Source: Vibrio albus (GTDB taxonomy: Bacteria > Pseudomonadota > Gammaproteobacteria > Enterobacterales > Vibrionaceae). From it: DNA of 64,000 nt. Under the pieces are notes generated by a model. That model was not told where the DNA came from, ran no database searches, and saw nothing but the letters and a program-made list of their open reading frames with translations. Below, piece after piece: positions 29,101 through 38,170 of this stretch (positions are counted from its first letter, which is position 1; each line of letters starts with the position of its first letter). The DNA lies in the NCBI RefSeq assembly GCF_003144035.1, contig NZ_QFWT01000010.1, positions 124,001-188,000 on the forward strand, given 5' to 3'. Made by a program: the position numbers and the translations under genes.

Positions 29101-29303
29101 CATTAACAGCATCCGACCGACCCTATAAAAAACCAAAAACACTGAGTGAGGCCATTACTATTTTGTCGTTAATGGTGAAAGAAGAGCATCTTGATGAAGA
29201 TCTCTTCAGGTTACTGCTGTCCAGCAACATACATAAACAATATGCTTCACGGTTTTTAAATACTTCACAGAATGATGAGGTCGATTTGAGTAAGTATCTA
29301 TAA
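26130..29303 (+). CDS. Membrane HD-GYP phosphodiesterase with periplasmic SBP_bac_3 domain
   Basis: Receptor of 1057 residues that should hydrolyse cyclic di-GMP in response to an external ligand. Order: TM1 (about 10-38), a Cache-like periplasmic region (about 40-280), an SBP_bac_3 solute-binding domain (about 284-510, ELGVLKVSNEKNWPPF to DDHWS), more periplasmic sequence, TM2 (about 591-615), HAMP-like linker, then the HD-GYP domain. The HDCGK motif is at about 740 and HHETLDGTGYP at about 957, so some 215 residues separate them, far more than the roughly 60 of a standard domain. The start at 26130 has AAAGG 6 bases upstream. It is transcribed alone before xdhA. The ligand, probably an amino acid or similar small molecule, is unknown. 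Confidence 0.9.
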   Translation: MVNKLKQTRFSMRLTVISLFIVLSSLIIIVALSLQYYFSQSLAKESANMLFKSTAQNISEKVYSLDSASSDLTLLLSGYSEVSQQAEPESLHPITKVMARAMEQKPYLYSIYIGYQNGNLYELINLNSGTNLREKINATPADRWLIIHIRDTPSGRVRESRYFDAEFRLTHEDSEASRYRANVRPWYRDAMNSHSTIKTEPYIFHVTRSPGVTYAKHIPGSQNVIAVDISLDTFSQYLRENQVIEGANTLIFNQNGTVYAHSFSIEKQNTSIPVSKVPLSREEQKYIRELGVLKVSNEKNWPPFDFAYGGEPQGYSIDLLNLIAQKLGLDIEYSNGYDWNELVTLFKQQRVDVLHSVFYSTQRESWGLFSSPYLKLSPVLVTSENSDQDISLEQLNNGQVVAIPKGWAFVKFVQKHYPEIKILEVPDSLAGLKAVQNNEAVAAFDNTKVIEYLIDRYSLKGLALHHVTDTSVSTIDQQLRFLVHNDQPELKTLLNKAIASLTKEEKQTIDDHWSNDNSSAKLRRAINSGVVPTPVFTVLAVQSQQGDVIARNIMIGEKSYTLFVHHIPSEELGTDNYLGIMVPTTLIQQPYMEKVRFSLLITLGFLVLLTPALFLFTKMIATPVRLLANENEKIIQRKFNEVRHIPSQIKEINDLSYSIFSMAGSIEEYQRNQQELMDAFIKLIAQAIDDKSPYTGGHCERVPELAIMLAESAEKSDLPAFKDFKFQTAEQQRQFKIAAWLHDCGKVTSPEHIIDKGSKLETIHNRLHEIRTRFEVLWRDAEIIYWKGIVSGRPESELRKALSERHEQIKDDFAFIAQCNVGSEYMDEQDIKRISHIAQQTWLRHLDNRIGLSPQESKYLESVPATPLPAEEHVLADLKEHMIPWTRSPKDKIGGVKMDIPEHQSNLGEIYNLSIQKGTLTQEDRYRINEHIISTIQMLEALPLPGELSRVPEIAGGHHETLDGTGYPRKLAAEQLSMEARILAIADVFEALTASDRPYKKPKTLSEAITILSLMVKEEHLDEDLFRLLLSSNIHKQYASRFLNTSQNDEVDLSKYL

Positions 29304-29395
29304 TACGACGGATCTCTTTATTCTGAGTAACAACCTGCAGGCTCTGCTTCTGCCGCTATACTGAATAATAAGTCCATATAAAAGCGGAAAAAAAT

Positions 29396-30817
29396 ATGCT
29401 GGAGTTGATGGTCAATGACAGGCTTGTTATTGCAGAATCAGTACCGGTAGATACCACACTACTCGAGTACCTGCGTGAACATTTAGGCTTGACCGGTACG
29501 AAAGAGGGATGTGCCAGTGGTGACTGCGGAGCCTGTACGGTTGTTGTGGCGGAACTGGATCAAAGCCAACAGTTACGTTACCGGCATATTAACGCCTGTA
29601 TTACCCTATTAAATACATTACATGGCAAATGGGTAATTACGGTGGAACACTTAAAACAGGGCGAGGCACTCCACCCGATCCAGCAAGCCGTTGTAGACCA
29701 ACATGCCTCTCAGTGCGGATTTTGTACACCGGGAATGGTCATGTCCCTCTATGCTTTATCAAAACAATCTATCAAACCGGACAACCCATCCAACTACCTG
29801 ACTGGTAACCTATGTCGCTGTACCGGCTATGGACCGTTAATCGAAGTCGCCAATCAGATCGTAAAATCGGAGCCAAAAGCGCTCTCCGCTGAAGAACATA
29901 AGGTCATCCATTGGATGCAAAACTGTACCGAACAGCAGACTCCGGGTTACCTCAAACCCACAAACCGGAAAGAGCTTCAAGCCGCTAAACGCCATAACCC
30001 CACAGCTCGCCTTCTTGCCGGCGGTACGGATTTGGTTCCGGAAATAACCCAGGAGTTTAAAGATATTCACCCCATTATCGATATTTCAGCAGTCGATGAT
30101 TTACTTACAGTAGAAGAAACCCCAGATGGATGGCGAATAGGGGCGGCGGTTCCGCTTGCTGACGTCGAACCCCTAATGTGCCATTGTTTTCCCAGTACAC
30201 GAGAATTAATGGATCGCATAGGTAGCCTTTCCATCCGCAATAAAGCGACGTTAGGAGGAAGCTTGGGCCACGCCTCTCCTATCGGGGATATTGCGCCGCT
30301 TTTAATCAGCCTGAATGGTCTGATTGAAATAGATGATGGGGAACTAAAACAGCTCCGTACTCCGGAAGATTACATTACCGGATACTGTCAAACTATATTA
30401 CGTGCAAACCAGTGGGTAAGTGCGATTCACCTGCCCCGTCTCAGAGCAAATCAACACCATGTTATCTATAAAATAAGCAAACGCTATCATGATGATATTT
30501 CAACTATTGTTCTGGCAATCAACGTGACTCTCGGTAGTAACGATGTTGTAGAAAAATGCGTTATCGCTGCCGGTGGTGTGGCCACACAGTCCATCCGTCT
30601 ATACCAGTTGGAGAACATCTTTAACGGTAACCCGTTTTCTCAGGCGCTGATTCATCAGGCTCAGGCTGAAGTTACCAATATCATTCAGCCAATTTCAGAT
30701 GTCAGAGGCAGCGCCGCCTACCGTATCCAACTAGTCAAAAACCTGCTTCAACGTTTCTACATAGAATGTCACCCGGCAGAACCAAATCACGCTTTCGATA
30801 GTAAGGTTGGTGAATAA
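29396..30817 (+). CDS. xdhA: Xanthine dehydrogenase small subunit (Fe-S and FAD)
   Basis: Electron-transfer subunit of xanthine dehydrogenase, 473 residues. The plant-type 2Fe-2S domain has C39, C44 and C47 in GCASGDCGACT; the second 2Fe-2S domain has QCGFCTPG and NLCRCTG near residues 107-146; the FAD domain (about 185-365) has LLAGGTDLV and IRNKATLGGSLGHASPIGD. Electrons pass from the molybdenum site in XdhB to NAD here. The stop codon overlaps the xdhB start by one base (TAATG), showing translational coupling. The ATG at 29396 keeps the first beta strand; an ATG at 29408 with GGAG before it is a possible alternative. Confidence 0.95.
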   Translation: MLELMVNDRLVIAESVPVDTTLLEYLREHLGLTGTKEGCASGDCGACTVVVAELDQSQQLRYRHINACITLLNTLHGKWVITVEHLKQGEALHPIQQAVVDQHASQCGFCTPGMVMSLYALSKQSIKPDNPSNYLTGNLCRCTGYGPLIEVANQIVKSEPKALSAEEHKVIHWMQNCTEQQTPGYLKPTNRKELQAAKRHNPTARLLAGGTDLVPEITQEFKDIHPIIDISAVDDLLTVEETPDGWRIGAAVPLADVEPLMCHCFPSTRELMDRIGSLSIRNKATLGGSLGHASPIGDIAPLLISLNGLIEIDDGELKQLRTPEDYITGYCQTILRANQWVSAIHLPRLRANQHHVIYKISKRYHDDISTIVLAINVTLGSNDVVEKCVIAAGGVATQSIRLYQLENIFNGNPFSQALIHQAQAEVTNIIQPISDVRGSAAYRIQLVKNLLQRFYIECHPAEPNHAFDSKVGE

Positions 30818-33204
30818 TGCGGGAAATTACCTACCCTTCTCAAGTGACCCCCTCATCTCTTCATTCAGATGATGACAAAAGTCCGGGTTACGCTCGTCCC
30901 CATGAGAGTGCAGAAAAACATACGACCGGAGAAGCACACTATGTCGATGACCTGGCCACACCTCCGGGTTGTCTGCATGGTGCTATCATTCTTAGTGAGA
31001 TAAGCAAAGGGGAAGTAAAAACCCTTGACCTTAGCGCTGTCGTTGCCGTTCCCGGGGTGGTCGCCGTTTACACCAATGAAGATATTCCCGGGCGTAAAGA
31101 TATAGGAACCATTTATGAAGGCGACCCGCTATTGTGTGACGGAGAAGTTAAATTTCATCACCAGCCCATCGCTCTGGTAGTAGCCAATAGCCACCGGGTT
31201 GCATGGCAGGCAAGTCAGAAAGCACTTATTACCTATCAGGAAGAAAAGCCTGTTATCCACTTTGAGGATGCAAAAAAACAGTCCCCACTATTACCTTCGT
31301 CCCGGATAGGAACTCAGCTTACTGACGCCGACTTTACCCTCGGGGAAATACAACATTCCGGTACCTTTTCAACTGGCGGACAAGAACATTTTTATCTCGA
31401 GGGACAAGTGGCATTAGCAGAAAATACAGAGGATGGCGGTATCTTCTTATATTCTTCCAGTCAGAATCCAACAGAAGTCCAGTTGAAGACCGCCCAGGTG
31501 CTGAACATACCGTATAACCTTGTGGTAACGGATACCCGGCGTATCGGCGGCGGATTTGGCGGAAAAGAGACCCAGTCAACCCAGTGGGCATGCCTTGCTG
31601 CCCTTGGAGCGTTTCTTAGCCAGCACCCTGTAAAACTTCGACTTCCACGGATGGTGGATATCACCTCAACCGGGAAACGGCACCCTTTTATTAGTGACTA
31701 CAGACTCTCAGCACACCCCAGCGGGGAAATCCAAAGTATCCGGATTAACCTGCATGCCTTGTGCGGTTGCTCACCCGATTTGTCTCCGGCCATCGTCTCC
31801 CGGGCTATGTTTCATTGTGATAATGCGTATTATCTCAACCGCTCTGAAGTCGTTGGTCATCACCTGAAAACTGATACGGTTTCCAACACCGCCTTTCGGG
31901 GGTTTGGTGGCCCTCAGGGGACACTGGTGATAGAAAAAATCATGCAGGATTTAGGTATTCATCTTGGCATGGATTCGCTGGATATTCGTCTGAACAACCT
32001 CTACAGAAAAGGAAAAAATCATACCCATTATGGTATGGAATTCAGCCAATACGACGATCTGCTTTCTCTGATTAAACGCCTTGAATCAGACTCGGACTAT
32101 CGACAAAGACGCCGCGAGTGCCAACACTGGAACAAAAATAACGCAATCTTAAAAAAAGGACTGGCCTTAACCCCGGTTAAGTTTGGTATTTCCTTTACCA
32201 CAAAGCATCTGAATCAGGCCGGAGCTCTGGTACACATTTATACTGACGGCAGTGTTATGGTCTCACAGGGTGGCGTGGAAATGGGTCAGGGGCTTTATAC
32301 TAAAGTGCGTCAGGTCGTTGCCCGAACACTGGGGATTTCAACTGAGTTCGTCCGGGTAACATCAACCCGAACCGACAAAGTCCCAAACACGTCAGCGACT
32401 GCGGCATCATCCGGTTCAGATCTGAATGGCATGGCGGCCTATCAGGCAGCAAGTACCATTAAAAAGCGGTTGCTGGCCTTCGCTCGTGAGCAATATCCGA
32501 TAACGAACTCCCGAAATAACAATGATCAGGCAACCCCATCCCCTGATTTGAGTGATGGAAAGCTGATATATGGCAATAACACCATCGACTGGCAAACCCT
32601 GATACAGGAAGCCTACCTCAACCGGGTCTCACTTTCAGCGACAGGGTTTTATAAGACGCCAAAGCTCAATTATGACGAGCGCCGCTCTCAGGGCCGGCCA
32701 TTTCTCTACTTTGCTCTTGGCGCAGCCTGCTCCGAGGTCACCATTGATACTCTGACGGGGGAACTGTGTGTTGATCGGGTCGATATCCTGCATGATGCCG
32801 GAAACAGTTTAAATCCAGCGATAGACATTGGTCAGATAGAAGGTGCGTTTATTCAGGGATTAGGCTGGCTGACGTGTGAAGAAGTCATCTGGAACGAAAA
32901 AGACGGCGCACTGCTCAGTCAATCACCGATGAACTACAAAATCCCAACCATCGGTGATTACCCTAAGCAAATGAATATTTCCTTGTTTGACAAAATGAAT
33001 CCGGAAAATACCATCTTTCACTCTAAAGGCGTTGGTGAACCCCCATTTCTACACGCTATCAGTGTTTGGTGTGCAATCTATGATGCCGTCGCATCCATCA
33101 GCGGGCATAAAGTTATCCCGACATTGAATGCTCCTGCAACGGGAGAACATATTCTGACCGCCTGTATTAACCAAAGACCGGAAATAGAAAGACATGATAA
33201 CTAG
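30817..33204 (+). CDS. xdhB: Xanthine dehydrogenase large (molybdopterin) subunit
   Basis: Catalytic subunit of 795 residues that oxidises hypoxanthine and xanthine to urate with the molybdenum cofactor. The Mo-binding loop RRIGGGFGGKET carries the substrate glutamate, the arginine that orients xanthine is in NTAFRGFGGPQG, and the base-catalyst glutamate is in KGVGEPPFLHA. These three residues support true purine specificity over aldehyde oxidases. It lies between xdhA (1-base overlap) and xdhC (11-base overlap), a typical xdhABC operon. No guanine deaminase, urate oxidase or purine transporter is next to it, so urate may be the end product or handled elsewhere. Confidence 0.95.
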   Translation: MREITYPSQVTPSSLHSDDDKSPGYARPHESAEKHTTGEAHYVDDLATPPGCLHGAIILSEISKGEVKTLDLSAVVAVPGVVAVYTNEDIPGRKDIGTIYEGDPLLCDGEVKFHHQPIALVVANSHRVAWQASQKALITYQEEKPVIHFEDAKKQSPLLPSSRIGTQLTDADFTLGEIQHSGTFSTGGQEHFYLEGQVALAENTEDGGIFLYSSSQNPTEVQLKTAQVLNIPYNLVVTDTRRIGGGFGGKETQSTQWACLAALGAFLSQHPVKLRLPRMVDITSTGKRHPFISDYRLSAHPSGEIQSIRINLHALCGCSPDLSPAIVSRAMFHCDNAYYLNRSEVVGHHLKTDTVSNTAFRGFGGPQGTLVIEKIMQDLGIHLGMDSLDIRLNNLYRKGKNHTHYGMEFSQYDDLLSLIKRLESDSDYRQRRRECQHWNKNNAILKKGLALTPVKFGISFTTKHLNQAGALVHIYTDGSVMVSQGGVEMGQGLYTKVRQVVARTLGISTEFVRVTSTRTDKVPNTSATAASSGSDLNGMAAYQAASTIKKRLLAFAREQYPITNSRNNNDQATPSPDLSDGKLIYGNNTIDWQTLIQEAYLNRVSLSATGFYKTPKLNYDERRSQGRPFLYFALGAACSEVTIDTLTGELCVDRVDILHDAGNSLNPAIDIGQIEGAFIQGLGWLTCEEVIWNEKDGALLSQSPMNYKIPTIGDYPKQMNISLFDKMNPENTIFHSKGVGEPPFLHAISVWCAIYDAVASISGHKVIPTLNAPATGEHILTACINQRPEIERHDN

Positions 33205-34009
33205 CTCAGAAAATTTAACAGAAAATAATTGGAGTGCGGCCTGCTATTCTCTTGAACAACGGGGTGAAGCCTACTGCCTGGCGACCCTAATTTCCCGGTC
33301 AGGTTCAGCACCAGCCAATATTGGAGCAAAAATGGTGATCACTCAGACTCATCAGTCTGGCACATTAGGGGGCGGCAACCTGGAGCATCAGGTAACAACA
33401 ATGGCCCGTAAAGCGCTGACAGAGGAAACGCCACACATTGATATTCATCCTTTCTCTTTATCCGGAAAGTCCGCACAACATTGCGGTGGCTCAGTGAAAA
33501 TCATGTTTGAATACCGCAATGTTCACCTTCCCAAAGTCGTCATATTCGGTGCTGGTCACGTCTGTCAGGCACTTTGCTCTATTCTTAAAAATTTGCCATG
33601 TAATACAATGGTTGTTGATACCCGTCAACACTGGCTGGATCAGCTTCCGACTCAGCAAATTCAGACCTCTTTACAAAGCGATCCGGTAGCCCTACTCCCT
33701 TCCCTGCCAGACAAGGCATATATTCTTATCATGACCCAGAGCCATGACCTGGATTTTGAGGTTGTTCACCATGCGCTTGAACATCAAAGGTTTTCTTATG
33801 TAGGGATGATCGGTTCTCTTTCGAAGAAAAAAGTCGTAGAGCGGAAGCTAAAAGAACAGCTTTCAGATCCAAGGTTGTCAGAGAGGCTGACCTGTCCAAT
33901 AGGGAAAGCTGATATTCCTGGGAAATTGCCCATGGAGATTGCCGTCTCTGTTGCTGCAGAATTGCTCCACCTTTTTTCTAAATCCAAAGAAAACTCATCC
34001 CATGTTTGA
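33194..34009 (+). CDS. xdhC: XdhC, molybdenum cofactor insertion chaperone
   Basis: Chaperone of 271 residues that binds and sulfurates the molybdenum cofactor and delivers it to XdhB. The N-terminal CoxI-type part has SRSGSAPANIGAKMVI and GGGNLEHQ; the C-terminal Rossmann-like domain begins VVIFGAGHVCQAL near residue 115 and includes YILIMTQSHDLDFE and YVGMIGSLSKKK. It is not part of the mature enzyme. It overlaps the end of xdhB by 11 bases and closes the operon. Confidence 0.93.
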   Translation: MITSSENLTENNWSAACYSLEQRGEAYCLATLISRSGSAPANIGAKMVITQTHQSGTLGGGNLEHQVTTMARKALTEETPHIDIHPFSLSGKSAQHCGGSVKIMFEYRNVHLPKVVIFGAGHVCQALCSILKNLPCNTMVVDTRQHWLDQLPTQQIQTSLQSDPVALLPSLPDKAYILIMTQSHDLDFEVVHHALEHQRFSYVGMIGSLSKKKVVERKLKEQLSDPRLSERLTCPIGKADIPGKLPMEIAVSVAAELLHLFSKSKENSSHV

Positions 34010-34399
34010 AGCGCATTTACCTCCTTCTTGTGCCTTTTACTAAAATTAAAATGCCGAAAATCAGTAAATACTAACAGATAATATAGATCTTTTAATTCTC
34101 TCTTTATATATCTCTTGTCTGGTTAATATCTACACTTAAATTTAGAGCTAACAACCTAAAATACACTAAAATTTCAATTTGACACCAGATATAAACATCT
34201 GATTACAAAATACTACTTTTACCTTACTTATTAGCACATTACACAATAAGTGATCTTGGTTCAGTTTTTGTTGTGTATGCTAAATGTAACGTCAAATCAA
34301 CACTTGTTAGCATTAATTATATTATTAATACTATTTCATAATAACAATGATAATAAAATGACATAAAGATAAATAATATACAACGAGGCCAGGTCGACC
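34010..34399. other. AT-rich intergenic region before the chemoreceptor gene
   Basis: 390 bases with no supported gene, very rich in A and T compared with the xdh genes before it. It should hold the promoter of the chemoreceptor operon. No clear operator, RNA gene or terminator was seen. The ribosome binding region of the receptor gene (GAGGCCAGG) ends it. Confidence 0.5.
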
Positions 34400-36349
34400 A
34401 TGTTTAAAGACTTAAAATTAGGTGTAAAAATCAGTGCGGGGTTTGCTTTAATTTTAGCATTACTTTCAATTGTTATAACAATCAGTATGTTAGCTCTTAA
34501 TGACAGTGATAAAGGAGTTACTCTATATCGCTCTCTCAGCCAACATACCAATCTATTAGGAAAAGTTCAGGCGAATATGCTAATGGTTCGCATGAATATG
34601 AAAGATTATCTCATAACACAAGATAAAGAAGATCTAAAACTGTTTTCAAGCTATCTTTCCACCATGAAATCTGAACTACAGGATGTCAGAACAAAGGTCG
34701 AAAACAAAGAACAAAAATTACTATTATCAGATATCCACTCGTCTATTGAGGCCTATGATAACGCATTCCATTCTGTCATTAAATTAATAGACCAACAGAA
34801 TAATATTCACGATAACCAACTGGTTCCTAGTGGTGGATTAATGTACAAAACCATTAATGATATTATTAGCTCAACCTATCAGTCTGACAGCAATGATATT
34901 ATCTATCAGGCAACTTTTGTTCGGGAAAAAATGCTACACGGTCGTTTGTTTGTGGTTAAATTTTTACAGTCAAATAAAGAAAGTGACTTTAAAATAGCCC
35001 TTAACAATATCAATTCCGAGCTAGGAAAAGAAATAAAAGCCCTTAACGAAAAAATAAACGACAACGATCTGCAAGACTTACTCGACCAGTTTAAGCAAGC
35101 AAATAAACATTACATTCAGGGTATGCATGATTTTTACAATATAACAAAAGAAAGAAATCATATCGTTACCGACACCCTGGACGTCATCGGTCCAAAGATC
35201 GCCGAAGAGGTTGAGAGTGTTAAACTATCCATGATGAAAGAACAGAACGCTATTGGCTCCGAACTGAAATCAAAAACAAATAACAGCGTACATCTCACAC
35301 TTGGGCTGTCCGTTATCGCCATTCTTATGGGTATCGGTGCTGCTTATCTTCTGACTATCTATATTACTAAACCCATTCATAAAGCGGTAGGGCTGGCCAA
35401 TCAGCTAGCACAAGGTGACTTAACAATAAATGTGGGTACCACAAGTAAAGATGAAACTGGGTTATTACTAGGTGCAATTCAAAATACAGCTACCAATTTA
35501 AAGCAGATGGTTACGACTATCTCAAAAGCGAGTATTGAACTTGCTACCGCTTCTGAAGAGTTAGCAACAGTGACCGAGCAAACGTCTCAAGGTATTGCAA
35601 AGCAGGAACAAGAAACCGACATGGTCGCGACAGCCATGACGGAAATGACAACAACCGTTCACGATGTCGCTGGCAACGCTTCCAGTGCGGCCGATGCCGC
35701 TAATCAGGCCGATCAGAAAGCCCTGGCAGGGACAGAAACAGTTGACCTGGCTATTAGTCTAATTACCTCGTTGTCCGAAAATGTTAACCACTCATCTGAA
35801 AAACTCAATGAAGTGCAACGCGAAGTGATTAATATAGGCAGCATTCTGGACGTTATAAGAGACATCTCAGAACAAACGAATCTTTTAGCACTAAACGCAG
35901 CCATTGAAGCCGCCCGGGCGGGCGAACAAGGTCGCGGTTTTGCCGTTGTTGCCGATGAGGTCCGAAACCTGGCCGCAAGAACTCACAACTCAACATCCGA
36001 AATTCAAAATATAATTGAAGTACTGAACGTGAGTACCCAAAGCACTGTTGAAGTGATGGATCAGGGTAAAAATCAAGCTAACGAGTGCGTAGAGCAAGCC
36101 AGCAATGTCAGTGCGGCGCTTCAGGCTATCGCAGAATCAATTACTGTGATTAATGATATGAATATGCAGATTGCCAGTGCATCTGAACAGCAAAGTACCG
36201 TAGCAGAGGATATAAACCAGAACATTGTCAATGTAAAAAACATTGCGGAAGAAAATACTGTCGCATCGGATCAGACACGTAGTTCAAGCTATGAAATAGC
36301 ACGCCTTGCCGATGACTTAAATCAACTCGTCGTTCAGTTCAGAGTATAG
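34400..36349 (+). CDS. Methyl-accepting chemotaxis protein
   Basis: Transmembrane chemoreceptor of 649 residues. TM1 is at about residues 10-33, a long helical periplasmic sensing domain spans about 35-300, TM2 is about 300-325, then HAMP (about 325-380), a methylated helix region and the signalling hairpin [32 protein letters not shown] near residues 495-525. The periplasmic part contains predicted coiled helices, in the manner of a double four-helix-bundle (HBM-like) sensor, so the ligand may be an organic acid; this is a guess from length. It forms an operon with the hemerythrin-EAL gene 17 bases downstream. Confidence 0.93.
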   Translation: MFKDLKLGVKISAGFALILALLSIVITISMLALNDSDKGVTLYRSLSQHTNLLGKVQANMLMVRMNMKDYLITQDKEDLKLFSSYLSTMKSELQDVRTKVENKEQKLLLSDIHSSIEAYDNAFHSVIKLIDQQNNIHDNQLVPSGGLMYKTINDIISSTYQSDSNDIIYQATFVREKMLHGRLFVVKFLQSNKESDFKIALNNINSELGKEIKALNEKINDNDLQDLLDQFKQANKHYIQGMHDFYNITKERNHIVTDTLDVIGPKIAEEVESVKLSMMKEQNAIGSELKSKTNNSVHLTLGLSVIAILMGIGAAYLLTIYITKPIHKAVGLANQLAQGDLTINVGTTSKDETGLLLGAIQNTATNLKQMVTTISKASIELATASEELATVTEQTSQGIAKQEQETDMVATAMTEMTTTVHDVAGNASSAADAANQADQKALAGTETVDLAISLITSLSENVNHSSEKLNEVQREVINIGSILDVIRDISEQTNLLALNAAIEAARAGEQGRGFAVVADEVRNLAARTHNSTSEIQNIIEVLNVSTQSTVEVMDQGKNQANECVEQASNVSAALQAIAESITVINDMNMQIASASEQQSTVAEDINQNIVNVKNIAEENTVASDQTRSSSYEIARLADDLNQLVVQFRV

Positions 36350-36366
36350 TCTCCACAAAGGTTAAT

Positions 36367-37725
36367 ATGATGACTGAATACCATACAGATATTTTCCCAT
36401 GGCATGATAGTTTTAATATTGGCGTAACTGAAATAGATCAACAACACAGAAAATTAGTTGATCTTCTTAACCAGGCCGCCAACAGGCTCATTCTGCAACA
36501 TTCAGATATTGAACCAAAAACATTAATTAATGAGTTACTCAATTATGCAGAATATCACTTTAAAACTGAAGATGATTACTGGAATGTCATGTTATCTGAC
36601 TCCCCTCTGGTAAAAGAACATAAAAGTAGCCATGATGATTTTATTCAGTACATGAATGAAGTAAGAGCTAATATAGGTATTTGCCCTAATGACCAATTGT
36701 TCGAAGACCTGTTTTCTTTTCTTGTTCACTGGTTAGCCACACATCTTCTGGAAAAAGATAAACATATGGCTCTGCAAGTAGAAGCCGTTCGTAATAATTT
36801 GGTGCCTGAAGAAAGAGAGGCATGGGTTGATTCACAATTGCAGACGCGTTATCAATCCATTATCAGTGTTGTTCTTAGTGCTTATCGTCGACTTTCTTTA
36901 AGTACAGTTCATCTTATGCGTGAGATCAAAACCAGAAAAGAAAGTGAGAAAAAAATTGCCAATTTTACACAGTTAGAGTCGGAACTTCATTCAGCGATCA
37001 ATGGACAGCATTTTGAGCTTTATTATCAACCTCAAGTCAATCAGTGTAATCAAGTTATTGGTGCCGAAGCCCTTATTCGCTGGGTACACCCAATAAATGG
37101 AATTATAGGTCCAAACCGTTTTATCCCTATTGCTGAAGAAACAGGGTTGATTGTACCAATTGGGAACTGGGTACTGGAAACGGCTTGCAAGCAATTAGTA
37201 CAATGGCGAGAAAAAGAGCAGACCAAGCACTTATCACTCTCTGTTAATGTCAGTTATAAACAATTTTGTCAGTCAAGTTTTGTTGCTAATGTTCTGCATC
37301 TAATAGAAAAATATGATATCCAAAGTGGAAAGCTTAAAATTGAAATAACAGAAACGACACTTGTTGATGATATCGAGTTAGCGATTTCTCACATGGATAA
37401 GTTGAAATGTTTTGGTGTATCTTTTTCTCTTGACGATTTCGGAACGGGTTATTCATCTCTTAAGTACCTGAAACAGTTGCCTTTATGTCAGTTAAAAATC
37501 GACAAGTCATTTATTAGCGACCTAGAAACGGATAAAAATGACCAGTCAATAGTCAAAATGATAATAGGAATGGCCCATGCGTTAGGGTTAAATGTTATTG
37601 CTGAGGGCGTTGAAACACAGGAGCAGATAAGTTATCTGAAAAGTGAGGGCTGCTTATCCTACCAAGGTTATTTTTACAGCAAACCCACTCCCATTAAGGA
37701 ATTTGAAAAGTATTTAGAAAACTAG
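36367..37725 (+). CDS. Bacteriohemerythrin-EAL domain protein
   Basis: Soluble protein of 452 residues joining an oxygen or nitric-oxide binding hemerythrin domain (about 8-140) to a cyclic di-GMP phosphodiesterase EAL domain (about 205-450). All di-iron ligands are present: H27, H64, E68, H85, H89, H126 and D131. The EAL domain has EALIRWVHP, ETTLVDD, DDFGTGYSSL, KIDKSF and EGVETQEQ, the residues needed for metal binding and catalysis, and no GGDEF domain is present. Between the domains lies a helical linker (about 145-205). AAAGG precedes the ATG pair. It follows the chemoreceptor gene by 17 bases, so both are probably made together. Confidence 0.93.
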   Translation: MMTEYHTDIFPWHDSFNIGVTEIDQQHRKLVDLLNQAANRLILQHSDIEPKTLINELLNYAEYHFKTEDDYWNVMLSDSPLVKEHKSSHDDFIQYMNEVRANIGICPNDQLFEDLFSFLVHWLATHLLEKDKHMALQVEAVRNNLVPEEREAWVDSQLQTRYQSIISVVLSAYRRLSLSTVHLMREIKTRKESEKKIANFTQLESELHSAINGQHFELYYQPQVNQCNQVIGAEALIRWVHPINGIIGPNRFIPIAEETGLIVPIGNWVLETACKQLVQWREKEQTKHLSLSVNVSYKQFCQSSFVANVLHLIEKYDIQSGKLKIEITETTLVDDIELAISHMDKLKCFGVSFSLDDFGTGYSSLKYLKQLPLCQLKIDKSFISDLETDKNDQSIVKMIIGMAHALGLNVIAEGVETQEQISYLKSEGCLSYQGYFYSKPTPIKEFEKYLEN

Positions 37726-37728
37726 CCA

Positions 37729-37830
37729 AACCAAGTACTATCGAATGAGAGTTAATACCGATACGACTAATTATGTGAGCCGATTAAGTATCATTGGTAT
37801 CGTCATTAACCTTATTTGATAGTACTGGTT
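37729..37830. repeat. Large imperfect inverted repeat between convergent genes
   Basis: Arms of about 34 bases (37729-37764 and 37797-37830) run AACCAaGTACTATC.AAT.AG.GTTAAT..CGATAC against its reverse complement with few mismatches; the 30-base centre has some further pairing. It lies between the ends of two convergent genes. A bidirectional terminator is possible, but there is no T tract and the stem is longer than needed, so a small mobile palindromic element is an alternative. Confidence 0.75.
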
Positions 37831-37851
37831 GTATTTTATACGTAATGAACG

Positions 37852-38088
37852 CTAACCATTATCAGCACCAGACCACTTAATGATAGCCCTAACATTCATT
37901 CCACAAAGAATAATGTTAGCAATGATCATTGCAATACTGCCCGTTAAATAACCAACGGCTACCCAGGCTGCATTAGCAAATGTCATTAAAACAAAGCCTA
38001 TTTTATTCTTATTCCCTATCTCCCAAATCCCCCAGAAAGTCAGAGCAACCGCAAGCCAGTCAGTACCGTAATATTGAAAATAATCCAT
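37852..38088 (-). CDS. Small hypothetical inner-membrane protein
   Basis: No family firmly recognised. The 78-residue product has about three hydrophobic helices (WLAVALTFWGIWEIG, IGFVLMTFANAAWVAVGYL, SIAMIIANIILCGMNV) and short polar ends. The pattern of a polar GNKNK loop followed by FVLMTFANAAWVAVGY resembles small PnuC or YgjV-type membrane proteins. It is co-directional with glgA, lying 82 bases downstream of it. Confidence 0.62.
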   Translation of the reverse strand: MDYFQYYGTDWLAVALTFWGIWEIGNKNKIGFVLMTFANAAWVAVGYLTGSIAMIIANIILCGMNVRAIIKWSGADNG

Positions 38089-38170
38089 ATTTCCTACTCC
38101 ATATAAAGATCAGAAAATCAATCTGGCAACTGACTTACGAATCGCTCCCCACTCGGATGAGGTTTACAGA

